Shown: positions 1 to 7,910 of the stretch, piece after piece
How positions within the stretch are numbered: the first letter of the stretch is position 1
How the letters are laid out: each line of letters starts with the position of its first letter
Origin: JBEIFW01 sp040382215
GTDB lineage: Bacteria; Actinomycetota; Acidimicrobiia; Acidimicrobiales; Ilumatobacteraceae
DNA: 20,955 nt
Direction of reading: 5' to 3'
Assembly (NCBI GenBank): GCA_040382215.1
Contig: JBEIFW010000046.1
Coordinates: 1-20,955, forward strand
Position numbers and translations under genes: made by a program
Notes under the pieces: generated by a model
What the model saw: only the letters and a program-made list of their open reading frames with translations
Databases searched by the model: none
What the model was told of the DNA's origin: nothing

Positions 1-1
1 C

Positions 2-1054
2 GATGCGGCCGCCGCCCGGGGGCCGGTCGACGTCGAGAACTTCCTGATCGTCGGATCCGATACGCGGGTCGGGGCCGACCCGTCCTCGGTCGATTTCGGT
101 GGGATCGGTCCGACCGGGGCGGAGGCCGACGGCCAGCGATCCGACACGATGATGGTGCTGCGATACGACCCGAAGTCGCGCAGTGGAGCCCTGCTGTCGA
201 TTCCCCGAGACCTGTGGGTCACCCGGTCGGACACGGGTCGGAAGGACAAGATCAACGGGGCGTTCAACGGTGGTCCGCAAGCGCTCATCAAGACGGTCCG
301 AGACGCCCTCGGCATCCCGATCAACCACTACGTCCAGGTCGACTTCTCCGGGTTCAAGCGGATGGTCGACGCGCTCGGCGGGATCGCCGTGCCGTTCGAC
401 CGCTACCTCTACGACAAGCAGACCGGCTTCGAGGTGACCAAGCCGGGCTGTATCCGCCTCGACGGGCTGCGAGCCCTGCAGTACGTGCGCAGCCGGCACC
501 TGCAGACCGTCGACAACCGCGGCCGCTACCGCGACGTCGACGGCACCGGCGACCTCGGTCGGATCGACCGTCAACAGGCCTTCATTGCTCGGCTCCTGTC
601 CAAGGCGATCCGGGTGGCGTCCTCGGACCCGTTGTCGATCGCCCGAATGCTCGACGCTGCGTCGTCGTCGGTGCAGGTCGACAAAGGGGTCGACCTCATC
701 GCACTCGCCGGGCAGTTCCGCCGGATCTCGGCGGGCGCGCTCACGACGTACACGCTTCCCGGCTTCGACCGCACGGTGAACGGGCTCGCCGTGCTCGTGC
801 TCGACAATGCGAACTCCCGGCCGATCCTCGACTTCTTCGCCGGGCGCACCACGGTCGCCCCGCCGAGCGACGGGGTCGCTGCGTTGGCCGTCGTCGGCGA
901 GGCCGCCCCGGCGCCCCCGGCGCCCCCGGCCCCGGGGGCCAAGGCGCCGGCGACGACAGCACTGGCCACGACGGCCGCCGTGGCGGTCGGTCCTGCGGTC
1001 ACCGGTCCGGCCGGGGGGTATCTGCCGGTCGCAGCGAACGCATGCGACCCGTGA
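2..1054 (+). CDS. LCP (LytR-CpsA-Psr) family cell-wall glycopolymer transferase, 5' end missing
   Basis: The reading frame is open from base 2, so the N-terminus (probably the cytoplasmic tail and membrane anchor) lies outside the window. The visible part begins with the LCP core: NFLIVGSDTR, the acidic/Arg motif SDTMMVLRYD, SIPRDLWV, KINGAFNGG, HYVQVDFSGF, LDGLRALQYVRSRH and DLGRIDRQQAF. LCP enzymes act outside the membrane and transfer lipid-linked glycopolymers (teichoic acid, arabinogalactan, capsule) onto peptidoglycan, with the conserved Arg/Asp residues binding the pyrophosphate. The core ends near base 850. The last 65 or so residues are a low-complexity Ala/Pro/Thr tail with no recognisable LytR_C domain. 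The ATG at 149 lies inside the LCP core and is not the real start. rmlA begins 33 bases downstream, suggesting that the ligated polymer contains rhamnose. Family assignment is firm; the polymer is inferred. Confidence 0.93.
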   Translation, partial: DAAAARGPVDVENFLIVGSDTRVGADPSSVDFGGIGPTGAEADGQRSDTMMVLRYDPKSRSGALLSIPRDLWVTRSDTGRKDKINGAFNGGPQALIKTVRDALGIPINHYVQVDFSGFKRMVDALGGIAVPFDRYLYDKQTGFEVTKPGCIRLDGLRALQYVRSRHLQTVDNRGRYRDVDGTGDLGRIDRQQAFIARLLSKAIRVASSDPLSIARMLDAASSSVQVDKGVDLIALAGQFRRISAGALTTYTLPGFDRTVNGLAVLVLDNANSRPILDFFAGRTTVAPPSDGVAALAVVGEAAPAPPAPPAPGAKAPATTALATTAAVAVGPAVTGPAGGYLPVAANACDP

Positions 1055-1087
1055 CGCCATGACGGCGCCTGCTAGAACGATCCGCTC

Positions 1088-2167
1088 GTGAAAGGTCTCA
1101 TCCTCGCGGGCGGAGCGGGTACCCGGCTGCGGCCGATCACCCACACCAGCGCCAAGCAATTGGTGCCGGTGGCGAACAAGCCGATCCTGTTCTACGGCAT
1201 CGAGGCGATGGCCTCGGCAGGGATCGTCGAGATCGGGATCATCGTCGGTGACACCCGAGCCGAGGTGATGGATGCCGTCGGCGACGGCTCGCGCTTCGGG
1301 GTCTCGGTCACCTATCTTCCGCAGGACGCGCCCCTGGGGCTGGCGCATTGTGTGCTCATCGCCCGGGAGTTCCTCGGCGACGACGATTTCGTCATGTACC
1401 TGGGCGACAACCTGCTCGAGCAGGATCTCGGGGCGTTCGTCCAGCGCTTCGAACAGGAGCGCCACGCCTTGCAGCCCGCGATCGCACAGATCCTGCTCAA
1501 GCAGGTGCCCGATCCGCACCGATTCGGGATCGCAGAGCTCGACGGCGAGGGCAACGTGGTGCAGCTCGTCGAGAAGCCCGCCGATCCGCCGTCGGACCTT
1601 GCGCTGGTCGGGGTCTACCTGTTCGATCCGACTATCCACGAGGCTGTTCGGGCGATCGCCCCATCGCCGCGCGGTGAGCTCGAGATCACCGACGCGATCC
1701 AATGGCTGATCGAGCAGGGACACCGGGTGCGCATGGAGCTGCTGACCGGTTGGTGGATCGACACCGGCAAGCTCACCCCACTGCTCGAGGCAAACCGGCT
1801 GCTGCTCGAGAAGGTCGAGACCCGCGTGGATGGCGACGTCGACGATGCCTCGGTGCTCGACGGCCGGGTCGTGATCGAAGCGGGAGCCCAGCTCGTCAAC
1901 TCGACCGTCCGTGGTCCGGTCGTCATCGGGGCCGGCGCCCGAATCGTCGACAGTTTCATCGGTCCCTACTCGGCCATCGCCCCAGGGTGCGAGGTGGTCA
2001 ACAGCGAGGTCGAGCACTCGGTCGTCATGGAGCGCAGCCGGATCCTCGACATCCCGCGGCTCGAGGATTCCTTGATCGGCCGAGAGGCGGTCGTGAGCCG
2101 TACCCAACGCCGGCCACGTGCGCTGCGGCTCATGGTCGGGGACCACTGCCAGATCGATGCGGAATAG
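1088..2167 (+). CDS. rmlA: Glucose-1-phosphate thymidylyltransferase, long (StrD-type) form
   Basis: Converts glucose-1-phosphate and dTTP to dTDP-glucose, the first step of dTDP-L-rhamnose synthesis in the cytoplasm. The 359-residue product starts MKGLILAGGAGTRLRPIT, the nucleotidyltransferase signature, with Lys23 in the HTSAKQLVPV motif. It also has YLGDN (metal/nucleotide site), RFGIAEL, VEKP and GWWIDTGK. From about residue 250 the sequence turns into hexapeptide-like repeats (VIEAGAQLVNSTVRGPVVIGAG), giving a C-terminal left-handed beta-helix. This is the long RmlA class seen in StrD-like and archaeal enzymes; the classical RmlA is about 290 residues. The GTG at 1088 is chosen because MKGLILAGG is the usual N-terminus. 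No strong Shine-Dalgarno sequence is visible, but TAGAAC lies 9 bases upstream. First of four consecutive rml genes. Confidence 0.95.
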   Translation: MKGLILAGGAGTRLRPITHTSAKQLVPVANKPILFYGIEAMASAGIVEIGIIVGDTRAEVMDAVGDGSRFGVSVTYLPQDAPLGLAHCVLIAREFLGDDDFVMYLGDNLLEQDLGAFVQRFEQERHALQPAIAQILLKQVPDPHRFGIAELDGEGNVVQLVEKPADPPSDLALVGVYLFDPTIHEAVRAIAPSPRGELEITDAIQWLIEQGHRVRMELLTGWWIDTGKLTPLLEANRLLLEKVETRVDGDVDDASVLDGRVVIEAGAQLVNSTVRGPVVIGAGARIVDSFIGPYSAIAPGCEVVNSEVEHSVVMERSRILDIPRLEDSLIGREAVVSRTQRRPRALRLMVGDHCQIDAE

Positions 2168-2175
2168 GTGGAGCC

Positions 2176-2736
2176 ATGGCCAAGGTGACCGAGTCCGAGG
2201 TGATCTCCGGGGTGTGGCTCGTCGAGCCGCAGATCCACGGTGACCAGCGTGGGTTGTTCATCGAGACGTACCGGCGGGAGTGGTTCCCGAACGGTCGCGA
2301 GATGTTGCAGGGCAACCGTGCGAACCGACAGCGCGGTGCACTGGTGGGCCTGCACTATCACCTCCACCAGGCCGACTACTGGTACGTGCCGTTGGGCACG
2401 GCCCGCGTCGTGCTGCACGACCTGCGCGAGGGCGGACCGACCGACGGCGCCACGTTGTGTCTCGACCTGTCCGGCGAGAACCACAAGGGTGTGTTCATCC
2501 CGCCCGGTGTCGCCCACGGGTTCGCAGCGCTGACCGACATGGTGATCACCTACCTGGTGGACGGCTACTACAACCCCACCGACGAGCTGGGGGTGGCCTG
2601 GGACGACCCCGATGTCGCCGCAGACTGGGGGATCACCGATCCGGTGCTGTCCGAGCGGGACAAGGCCAACCCACGGCGGGCCGCGATCGCCGAGCGGGTC
2701 CGCCCGTTCTGGCCGATGCGGACCGGAGGTCGCTGA
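2176..2736 (+). CDS. rmlC: dTDP-4-dehydrorhamnose 3,5-epimerase family cupin, variant active site
   Basis: Expected to epimerise C3 and C5 of dTDP-4-keto-6-deoxy-glucose. The 186-residue protein matches RmlC length and shows the family landmarks: HGDQRGLFIETYR, QGN (Q45, N47), GLHYH with the probable catalytic base His60, IPPGVAHGF (His114) and a C-terminal YYNPTDELGVAWDDPDVAADWG block. The Arg that normally precedes GLHY (LRGLHYQ) is Val57, and the Lys of the following substrate-binding strand falls in QADYWYVPLG. The protein is therefore a divergent subtype. I believe this subtype is common in actinobacteria, but I could not check. The ATG is preceded by a GGTGGAG ribosome-binding site, 8 bases after rmlA stops. 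Position between rmlA and rmlB supports the role. Confidence 0.9.
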   Translation: MAKVTESEVISGVWLVEPQIHGDQRGLFIETYRREWFPNGREMLQGNRANRQRGALVGLHYHLHQADYWYVPLGTARVVLHDLREGGPTDGATLCLDLSGENHKGVFIPPGVAHGFAALTDMVITYLVDGYYNPTDELGVAWDDPDVAADWGITDPVLSERDKANPRRAAIAERVRPFWPMRTGGR

Positions 2737-2737
2737 C

Positions 2738-3718
2738 GTGCGGCTGTTCGTCACCGGGGCGGCCGGCTTCATCGGCTCCAACTTCGCCCGCCGGGTCCTC
2801 GCCACGAGCGACGACTCGGTGACCGTCCTCGACGCGCTCACCTACGCCGGAAACCTCGACAACATCCGCGACCTGCGCGACGACGGACGGTTCTCGTTCG
2901 TGCACGCCGACATCTGCGACCGCGATGCCGTCGCCCGGGCCATGGACGGCCACGACGCGGTCGTGCACTTCGCCGCAGAGAGCCACGTCGACCGCTCGAT
3001 CGTCAATCCGGACGCGTTCGTGCGCACCAACTGCGACGGCACCAACGTGTTGTGCGACGTCGCCCGTCGGGTCGGCGTCGACCGGTTCGTGCACATCTCG
3101 ACCGACGAGGTGTACGGCTCGATCGAGGTCGGCAGCTTCACCGAGACCGACCCGCTCGGCCCGCGCTCGCCGTACTCGGCGGCCAAGGCCGGCAGCGACC
3201 TGATCGCGCTCAGCTACCAGACGACCTACGGCCTTCCGGTGCTCGTCACCCGGTCGTCGAACCAGTTCGGGCCGTTCCAGTTCCCCGAAAAGGCCATCCC
3301 GCTGTTCACCACGAACCTGCTCGACGGACGCACGATCCCGCTCTACGGCGACGGGCTCAACGTGCGCGATTGGCTGTTCGTTGCCGACAACTGCCGGGCC
3401 GTCGAGCTCGTCTTGCGTTCGGGCACCGTCGGCGAGATCTACAACATCGGGGCTCACAACGAGATCACCAACCGCGAGCTCGTCGACAAGCTGCTCGCCC
3501 TCACCGGCCGAGGCCACGACGCCATCGAATGGGTGACCGACCGGCCCGGCCACGACCGGCGCTACTCGATCGCCACCGACAAGATCGCCCGGCTCGGCTG
3601 GCGACCCGAGCGTGATCTCGACGAGGCGCTCGCCGAGACCGTGGCCTGGTACCGCGACAACCGCTGGTGGTGGGAGCCGCTGAAGGCCAAGGCCGCGTTC
3701 GACCGCCTGCCGGCTTGA
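2738..3718 (+). CDS. rmlB: dTDP-glucose 4,6-dehydratase
   Basis: NAD-dependent short-chain dehydrogenase/reductase that dehydrates dTDP-glucose to dTDP-4-keto-6-deoxyglucose. The 326-residue product begins with the Rossmann motif GAAGFIG (residues 7-13). It carries TDEVYG with Thr122, Asp123 and Glu124 (the catalytic acid/base pair of RmlB), and YSAAK with Tyr146 and Lys150. SNQFGPFQFPEKAIPLF and the NVRDWLFV sugar-nucleotide motif are also present. The GTG at 2738 is chosen because it starts directly at the Rossmann strand and lies one base after the rmlC stop; an upstream ATG would overlap rmlC extensively. Length and all catalytic residues are normal. Confidence 0.96.
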   Translation: MRLFVTGAAGFIGSNFARRVLATSDDSVTVLDALTYAGNLDNIRDLRDDGRFSFVHADICDRDAVARAMDGHDAVVHFAAESHVDRSIVNPDAFVRTNCDGTNVLCDVARRVGVDRFVHISTDEVYGSIEVGSFTETDPLGPRSPYSAAKAGSDLIALSYQTTYGLPVLVTRSSNQFGPFQFPEKAIPLFTTNLLDGRTIPLYGDGLNVRDWLFVADNCRAVELVLRSGTVGEIYNIGAHNEITNRELVDKLLALTGRGHDAIEWVTDRPGHDRRYSIATDKIARLGWRPERDLDEALAETVAWYRDNRWWWEPLKAKAAFDRLPA

Positions 3719-3721
3719 GCC

Positions 3722-4576
3722 GTGCGGGTGCTCGTCACCGGCGCTGCCGGCCAACTCGGTACCGACTGTGTGCTGGCCTGCGAGCGGGCCGGCGACGCGG
3801 TCGTCGGCGTCGGCCGCGACGAGCTCGATGTCGCAGACCGCGACGCCGTGCTCGGTGCCGTCACCACCCTGCGCCCCGACGTCGTGTTGCACTGCGCCGC
3901 ATGGACCGCCGTCGACGCCTGCGAGTCCGATCCCGCTCGCGCCTTTGCGAACAACGCGCTCGCGGTGCGGTGGGTGGCGGACGCCTGCCGGCGGGTCGGG
4001 GCCCATCTCGTCACCGTGTCCACCGATTACGTGTTCGACGGCACCAAGCTGGGGCCGTATCACGAGTGGGACGGTGCGGCCCCGCGCTCGGTGTACGGAG
4101 CGTCGAAGCTCGCCGGCGAACGCGAAGCGCTCGAGGCCGGGATCGGGGCCACGGTGGTGCGCACCTCATGGGTGTACTCGGAGTACGGCTCGAACATGGT
4201 CAAGACCGTGCTGCGCCTTGCGGCGCAGCGGCCGGAGCTCGCGTTCGTCGACGACCAGGTGGGGCATCCCACCTTCACCGCGGACCTCGCCCCGATGCTG
4301 CGCCGCCTCGCGCTCGACCGGCGCAGCGGGGTCCATCACGTCACCAACCAGGGTGCGGTTTCCTGGTTCGGGTTCGTGCAGGCGATCGTCGCTGCGATGG
4401 GCAAGGACCCGGCGATGGTCCGCCCGATCGCCACGGCCGACCTGGTGCCGGCCCGGCCGGCACCCCGGCCGGCGAACTCGGTGCTCGACAACGCCGTGCT
4501 GCGCGCGGGCGGCGTGCCGCTGCTCGCCGACTTCCGCGAGCCCCTCGAACGGGTCGTGCGGCGGCTGCTCGGCTGA
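3722..4576 (+). CDS. rmlD: dTDP-4-dehydrorhamnose reductase
   Basis: NAD(P)H-dependent reductase for the last step to dTDP-L-rhamnose. The 284-residue protein begins at GTG with VRVLVTGAAGQLG (dinucleotide site, residues 7-13). It contains HCAAWTAVDACE, STDYVFDG, and YGASKLAGE with Tyr125/Lys129 of the SDR catalytic pair. It also has the RTSWVYSEYGSNMV, DDQVGHPTFTADLA and RPANSVLDN segments typical of RmlD. It starts 3 bases after the rmlB stop and its own stop overlaps the following glycosyltransferase start by one base, so it sits in one transcription unit. Length is normal for the family. Confidence 0.96.
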   Translation: MRVLVTGAAGQLGTDCVLACERAGDAVVGVGRDELDVADRDAVLGAVTTLRPDVVLHCAAWTAVDACESDPARAFANNALAVRWVADACRRVGAHLVTVSTDYVFDGTKLGPYHEWDGAAPRSVYGASKLAGEREALEAGIGATVVRTSWVYSEYGSNMVKTVLRLAAQRPELAFVDDQVGHPTFTADLAPMLRRLALDRRSGVHHVTNQGAVSWFGFVQAIVAAMGKDPAMVRPIATADLVPARPAPRPANSVLDNAVLRAGGVPLLADFREPLERVVRRLLG

Positions 4577-5655
4577 TGCGCGTCGCCGTGACGCTCGAGC
4601 AGTGCTGGCACCGGGTGCCCGGCGGTACCGCCGTGGCCGCGCTCGAAGTGGCCCGAGCCGTTGCAGCGCACGGCGCCGTCGAGCAACTCGGGGTCGCCGC
4701 CTGGCACCGGGGGCCCGCCCCCGAACCGTGGCGGCCCCCGGTCCCCGTCGCCCACCTGCCCCTGCCCCGCCGGGCCCTCTACGCGTCGTGGCTGTGGGCC
4801 GGGTCGCCGGCCTGCGAGGCCGCCGTCGGTCGCGTCGACGTGGTGCATGCGACGACGGTGCTCGTCCCGCCCCGGCGGCGGGCTCCGCTCGTGGTCACCC
4901 TCCACGACGTGGCCTGGCGGCGGGCCCCGGAGCAGTTCCACCGGCGCGGGGTGCGGACCTTCGAGCGCGGGCTCGCCCTGATCGGCCGGCATGCCGACGC
5001 GGTGCTGTGCTCCTCGCTCGCCACCCTCGACGACGCCCGGGCCGCCGGTCTCCCCGTTGCACGGTTGCACCACGTGCCGCTCGGGGTGCGGGCCGAGCCA
5101 GCGACCGCCGATGCGGTGGCCACCGCCCGACGCCGCCATGGAGTCGATCGGCCGTATGCCGTGTTCGTCGGCACCGTCGAGCCTCGCAAGAACCTCGATG
5201 GCTTGCTCGCCGCGTTCGCCACCCTCGGCGATCTCGATCTCGACCTCGTGGTCGTCGGCCCCGCTGGCTGGGGGCCCGCCCTCGGCCCGGTCGGGCCCCG
5301 GGTCCGGCGTGTCGGGTTCGTCGCCGGCGCCGAGAAGGACGCGCTCGTCGCCGGCGCGGCGGTGTGCGTGCAGCCGAGCCGCTGGGAAGGCTTCGGACTG
5401 CCGGTGCTCGAGGCGATGGCGCAGGGCACACCGGTGGTCACCTCGGCCGGCACCGCGACCGAGGAGGCTGCCGGCGGTGCCGCCGTGCTCGTCGACCCGG
5501 CCCGCCCGGACTCGATCGCCGAGGGCATCCGCCAGGCGCTCGGCGACGGAGAGCGGTTGGCGACGGCAGGGCGGGCGCGGGCCGCTGCGATGACCTGGGA
5601 CGCAACGGCCCGGGCGACCGAGGGGATCTACCGGATGCTCGGCGGGGCCCGCTGA
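4576..5655 (+). CDS. Glycosyltransferase family 4 protein (first of a tandem pair)
   Basis: Retaining GT-B sugar transferase acting at the cytoplasmic face on a lipid-linked or polysaccharide acceptor. The 359-residue product begins MRVAVTLEQCWHRVPGGTAVAALEVARA, the Gly-rich acceptor-side loop. It continues with VVTLHDVAWRRAPEQFH, then the C-terminal donor domain: YAVFVGTVEPRKNLDGLLAAF, and PSRWEGFGLPVLEAMAQGTPVV with the EX7E pair Glu271/Glu279. The PRKN motif and length match rhamnosyl/mannosyl-type GT4 proteins, but donor and acceptor cannot be read from sequence. Its ATG overlaps the rmlD stop (TGATG), so translational coupling is likely. Given the dTDP-rhamnose genes immediately upstream, a rhamnosyltransferase is a reasonable inference. 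Confidence 0.92.
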   Translation: MRVAVTLEQCWHRVPGGTAVAALEVARAVAAHGAVEQLGVAAWHRGPAPEPWRPPVPVAHLPLPRRALYASWLWAGSPACEAAVGRVDVVHATTVLVPPRRRAPLVVTLHDVAWRRAPEQFHRRGVRTFERGLALIGRHADAVLCSSLATLDDARAAGLPVARLHHVPLGVRAEPATADAVATARRRHGVDRPYAVFVGTVEPRKNLDGLLAAFATLGDLDLDLVVVGPAGWGPALGPVGPRVRRVGFVAGAEKDALVAGAAVCVQPSRWEGFGLPVLEAMAQGTPVVTSAGTATEEAAGGAAVLVDPARPDSIAEGIRQALGDGERLATAGRARAAAMTWDATARATEGIYRMLGGAR

Positions 5656-6761
5656 TGCGGGTCGCATGGAACCTGTTGTTCCTGCGCCCCGGGGTGGTGG
5701 GCGGCACGGAGTCCTACGCGGCGGCGCTCGCCGATGGCCTGGCGACGCACGCCCCGGCGGTCGAGGTGTCGCTCTACGCCCTGGCGGCGCTGGGGTCCGC
5801 CCGCCCGGAGCTCGTCACCGGTCGGGTGGTGCGCACGGCGCCGGTGTCGGGCCGGGTGCGGCCCGTCCGGGTGGCTGCCGAGACCACCTGGCTGGCGGCC
5901 CGCCTGCGTCGTGACCGGCCCGACGTCGTGCACCACCTCGGGGGCACGGTGCCCTCACTCGGCGGCCCCGTGCCGGCCGTCGTCACGATCCACGACCTGC
6001 AGCCGCTCGATCATCCCGAGCACTTCTCGGCGCTCAAGCGGGCCTTCCTGCGCCGGGCGCTACCGGCTGCCGTGCGGCGCGCCGCCGTGGTGTGCACGCC
6101 CTCGGAGCAGGTGCGTGGCCGGGTGATCGACCGGCTCGGTGCCGACCCGGACCGGGTCGTGGTCGTGCCCGTCGGCTGGATCGGCTCGGCCCGGCCGCCG
6201 GCCCCGGTGCCGCCCGGGCCCGGCCTGCCTGCCCGCTACGTGCTTTACCCGGCGATCACCTACCCGCACAAGGACCACGTGACCTTGGTGCGCGCCCTGG
6301 CCGGCCTGCCCGCCGACGTCGGCCTGGTGCTCACCGGTGGCGAGGGGCCGGCCGAGGCGACGCTGTGGGCCGAGGCCGACCGGCTCGGGGTCCGCCATCG
6401 GGTGCACCGACCCGGGCGTGTCCCCGCCGGTGTGCTCGCCGGCCTGTACGCCTCGGCGGCGGTCGTGGCGGTTCCCAGCCGGTATGAGGGATTCGGGATC
6501 CCCGTCGTCGAGGCCTTCTGGGCCGGGGTGCCCGTCGTCGCTGCGGCGGCGACGTGCCTGCCGGAGGTGGTCGGCGACGCCGGGCTGCTGGTGCCGCCGG
6601 GCGACGTGACTGCGTGGACCGAGGCGCTCGGCGCCGTCCTGGCCGATCCGGCCCAGGCCGCGGCACTGGTCGAGCGGGGGCGGGCCCGCCTCACTGCGCA
6701 CGAGGCCCGCTCGATCGTCGCCGCCCAGGTGGCCGCCTACGAACTGGCCGCCGGCCCGTAG
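5655..6761 (+). CDS. Glycosyltransferase family 4 protein (second of a tandem pair)
   Basis: A second GT-B retaining glycosyltransferase (368 residues), related in layout to its neighbour but clearly diverged. It begins MRVAWNLLFLRPGVVGGTESYAAAL, with the GGTE acceptor loop. It then shows VVTIHDLQPLDHPEHFSALKRAFLRRALP, CTPSEQVRGRVIDRLG, YVLYPAITYPHKDHVTLVRAL (donor domain start) and PSRYEGFGIPVVEAFWAGVPVV with the EX7E pair Glu278/Glu286. The ATG overlaps the previous stop in a TGATG junction, so it should be co-translated with the upstream gene. It is the last gene of the rhamnose/glycosyltransferase unit. The next gene starts 9 bases later but belongs to a different functional group and appears to have its own promoter overlapping this gene's stop codon. 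Confidence 0.92.
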   Translation: MRVAWNLLFLRPGVVGGTESYAAALADGLATHAPAVEVSLYALAALGSARPELVTGRVVRTAPVSGRVRPVRVAAETTWLAARLRRDRPDVVHHLGGTVPSLGGPVPAVVTIHDLQPLDHPEHFSALKRAFLRRALPAAVRRAAVVCTPSEQVRGRVIDRLGADPDRVVVVPVGWIGSARPPAPVPPGPGLPARYVLYPAITYPHKDHVTLVRALAGLPADVGLVLTGGEGPAEATLWAEADRLGVRHRVHRPGRVPAGVLAGLYASAAVVAVPSRYEGFGIPVVEAFWAGVPVVAAAATCLPEVVGDAGLLVPPGDVTAWTEALGAVLADPAQAAALVERGRARLTAHEARSIVAAQVAAYELAAGP

Positions 6762-6764
6762 GGT
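6759..6764 (+). promoter_or_regulatory. Candidate -10 element (TANNNT) for a leaderless operon start
   Basis: TAGGGT, whose first three bases are the stop codon of the upstream glycosyltransferase, sits exactly 6 bases before the ATG at 6771. In actinobacteria a TANNNT hexamer at this distance usually places transcription initiation on the A of the start codon, giving a leaderless mRNA. No matching -35 hexamer is visible 16-18 bases further upstream, and the intervening TGGGAC is only a poor ribosome-binding site. Confidence 0.4.
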
Positions 6765-6770
6765 TGGGAC

Positions 6771-7910
6771 ATGGCGACCACCCTCACCGACCCGGGCGAG
6801 CTGCTGGCGGCGGCGCGCGAGCTCGTGCCCCTCGTCGAGGCGCACGCCGATGCGAGCGAGCAGGGGCGCCGGCTGGCGTCGCCGGTCGTCGAGGCGCTGC
6901 GCTCGGCCGGGCTGTTCCGCCTGTGCGTGCCCGCCGCGTACGGCGGCCCGGAGGTCGACCCGCTGACGTTGTCGGAGATCATCCAGACCGTCGCCGCCGC
7001 CGACGGTGCCGCCGGGTGGTGCCTGATGATCGCGTCGACCACGTCGTCGATGTCGATGTTCCTGCCGCCCGACACGGCACGGGCGATCTACGCGGACCCG
7101 GCGGTGATCACCGGTGGGGCCTACGCCCCCAACGGCCGTGGCGTGCGCACCGAGGCGGGGTGGTCGGTGACCGGACACTGGCAGTGGGGGAGCGGCACCC
7201 AGCACTGCGACTGGATCACCGGCGGTGCCCTCACCGACGACGGGGGGTTTCACCTGTGCTTCCTCCCCGCCAGCGCCGTCGAGTTCCACGACACCTGGTA
7301 CTCGTCGGGCCTGCGGGGCACCGGGTCGCTCGACTTCTCCGTCGACGGGGTGGTGGTCCCGTTCGACCACACGGTGCAGCCCGGGGTCGGGCGCCCGACG
7401 ATCGATGGCGCGCTCGCCCGGTTCCCCAACTTCAACCTGCTCGCCGCCGGGGTCGCATCGGCGGCACTGGGCATCGCCCGCCGGGCCCTCGATGAGATCA
7501 CTGCGCTCGCCGGTGGCAAGCGGCCGCTGTTCTCCGCCAAGACAGTCGCCGATTCCGCTGTCGCCCAGGACGATTTTGCCCGGGCTGAGGCGGGTCTCGG
7601 CGCCGCCCGTGCGTTCCTGGCCCACGAGGTGGGCACGGCATGGGCGGTCGCACAGGCCGGCGACCGGGTGTCGACCGAGCAGCGGGCGCGGGTCCGCCTG
7701 GCCTGCGCCCATGCGGCGCGTGCCGCAGTGGCGGCGGTCGACACCGCGTACGAACTCGGCGGCGGCACCTCGGTGTACGCCACCAGCCCGCTGCAACGCT
7801 GCCTGCGTGACGTCCACACCGCGTCGCAGCACCTGATGGTGTCGCCCCGGATGTTCGAAACGGTCGGCAAGGTCCTGTGGGACCGCAAGGTGGACGTGAC
7901 CACGCTGTGA
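6771..7910 (+). CDS. Acyl-CoA dehydrogenase-fold flavoprotein, likely group D monooxygenase-like
   Basis: The 379-residue protein has the acyl-CoA dehydrogenase fold. An N-terminal helical domain (LVPLVEAHADASEQGRRL, ALRSAGLFRLCVPAAYGGPEVDPLTLSEI) is followed by a beta domain (WSVTGHWQWGSGTQHCDWI, GTGSLDFSVDGVVVP). The C-terminal helical domain carries AYELGGGTSVYATSPLQRCLRDVHTASQHLMVSP. The GW-G-SG and RDVHTASQH motifs point to the Acyl-CoA_dh_2 group, which includes FMNH2-dependent two-component monooxygenases such as HsaA and HpaB-like proteins, rather than true acyl-CoA dehydrogenases. Such enzymes need a separate flavin reductase, and a nitroreductase-family gene lies in the same cluster. 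The stop overlaps the next start (GTGA). The substrate is unknown; simple acyl-CoA dehydrogenation remains possible. Confidence 0.85.
   Translation: MATTLTDPGELLAAARELVPLVEAHADASEQGRRLASPVVEALRSAGLFRLCVPAAYGGPEVDPLTLSEIIQTVAAADGAAGWCLMIASTTSSMSMFLPPDTARAIYADPAVITGGAYAPNGRGVRTEAGWSVTGHWQWGSGTQHCDWITGGALTDDGGFHLCFLPASAVEFHDTWYSSGLRGTGSLDFSVDGVVVPFDHTVQPGVGRPTIDGALARFPNFNLLAAGVASAALGIARRALDEITALAGGKRPLFSAKTVADSAVAQDDFARAEAGLGAARAFLAHEVGTAWAVAQAGDRVSTEQRARVRLACAHAARAAVAAVDTAYELGGGTSVYATSPLQRCLRDVHTASQHLMVSPRMFETVGKVLWDRKVDVTTL

Noticed and set aside
909..940. GC-rich repeat and hairpin (GGCGCCCCC twice, then GGCCCCGGGGGCC)
   Set aside because: It encodes the Ala/Pro tail of the LCP protein in frame and has no U-run, so a terminator or repeat element is not supported.
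2633..4063. Minus-strand open frame of 476 codons opposite rmlB and rmlD
   Set aside because: Low-complexity Val/Gly/Asp-rich translation opposite genes with complete catalytic motifs; antisense shadow of codon bias.
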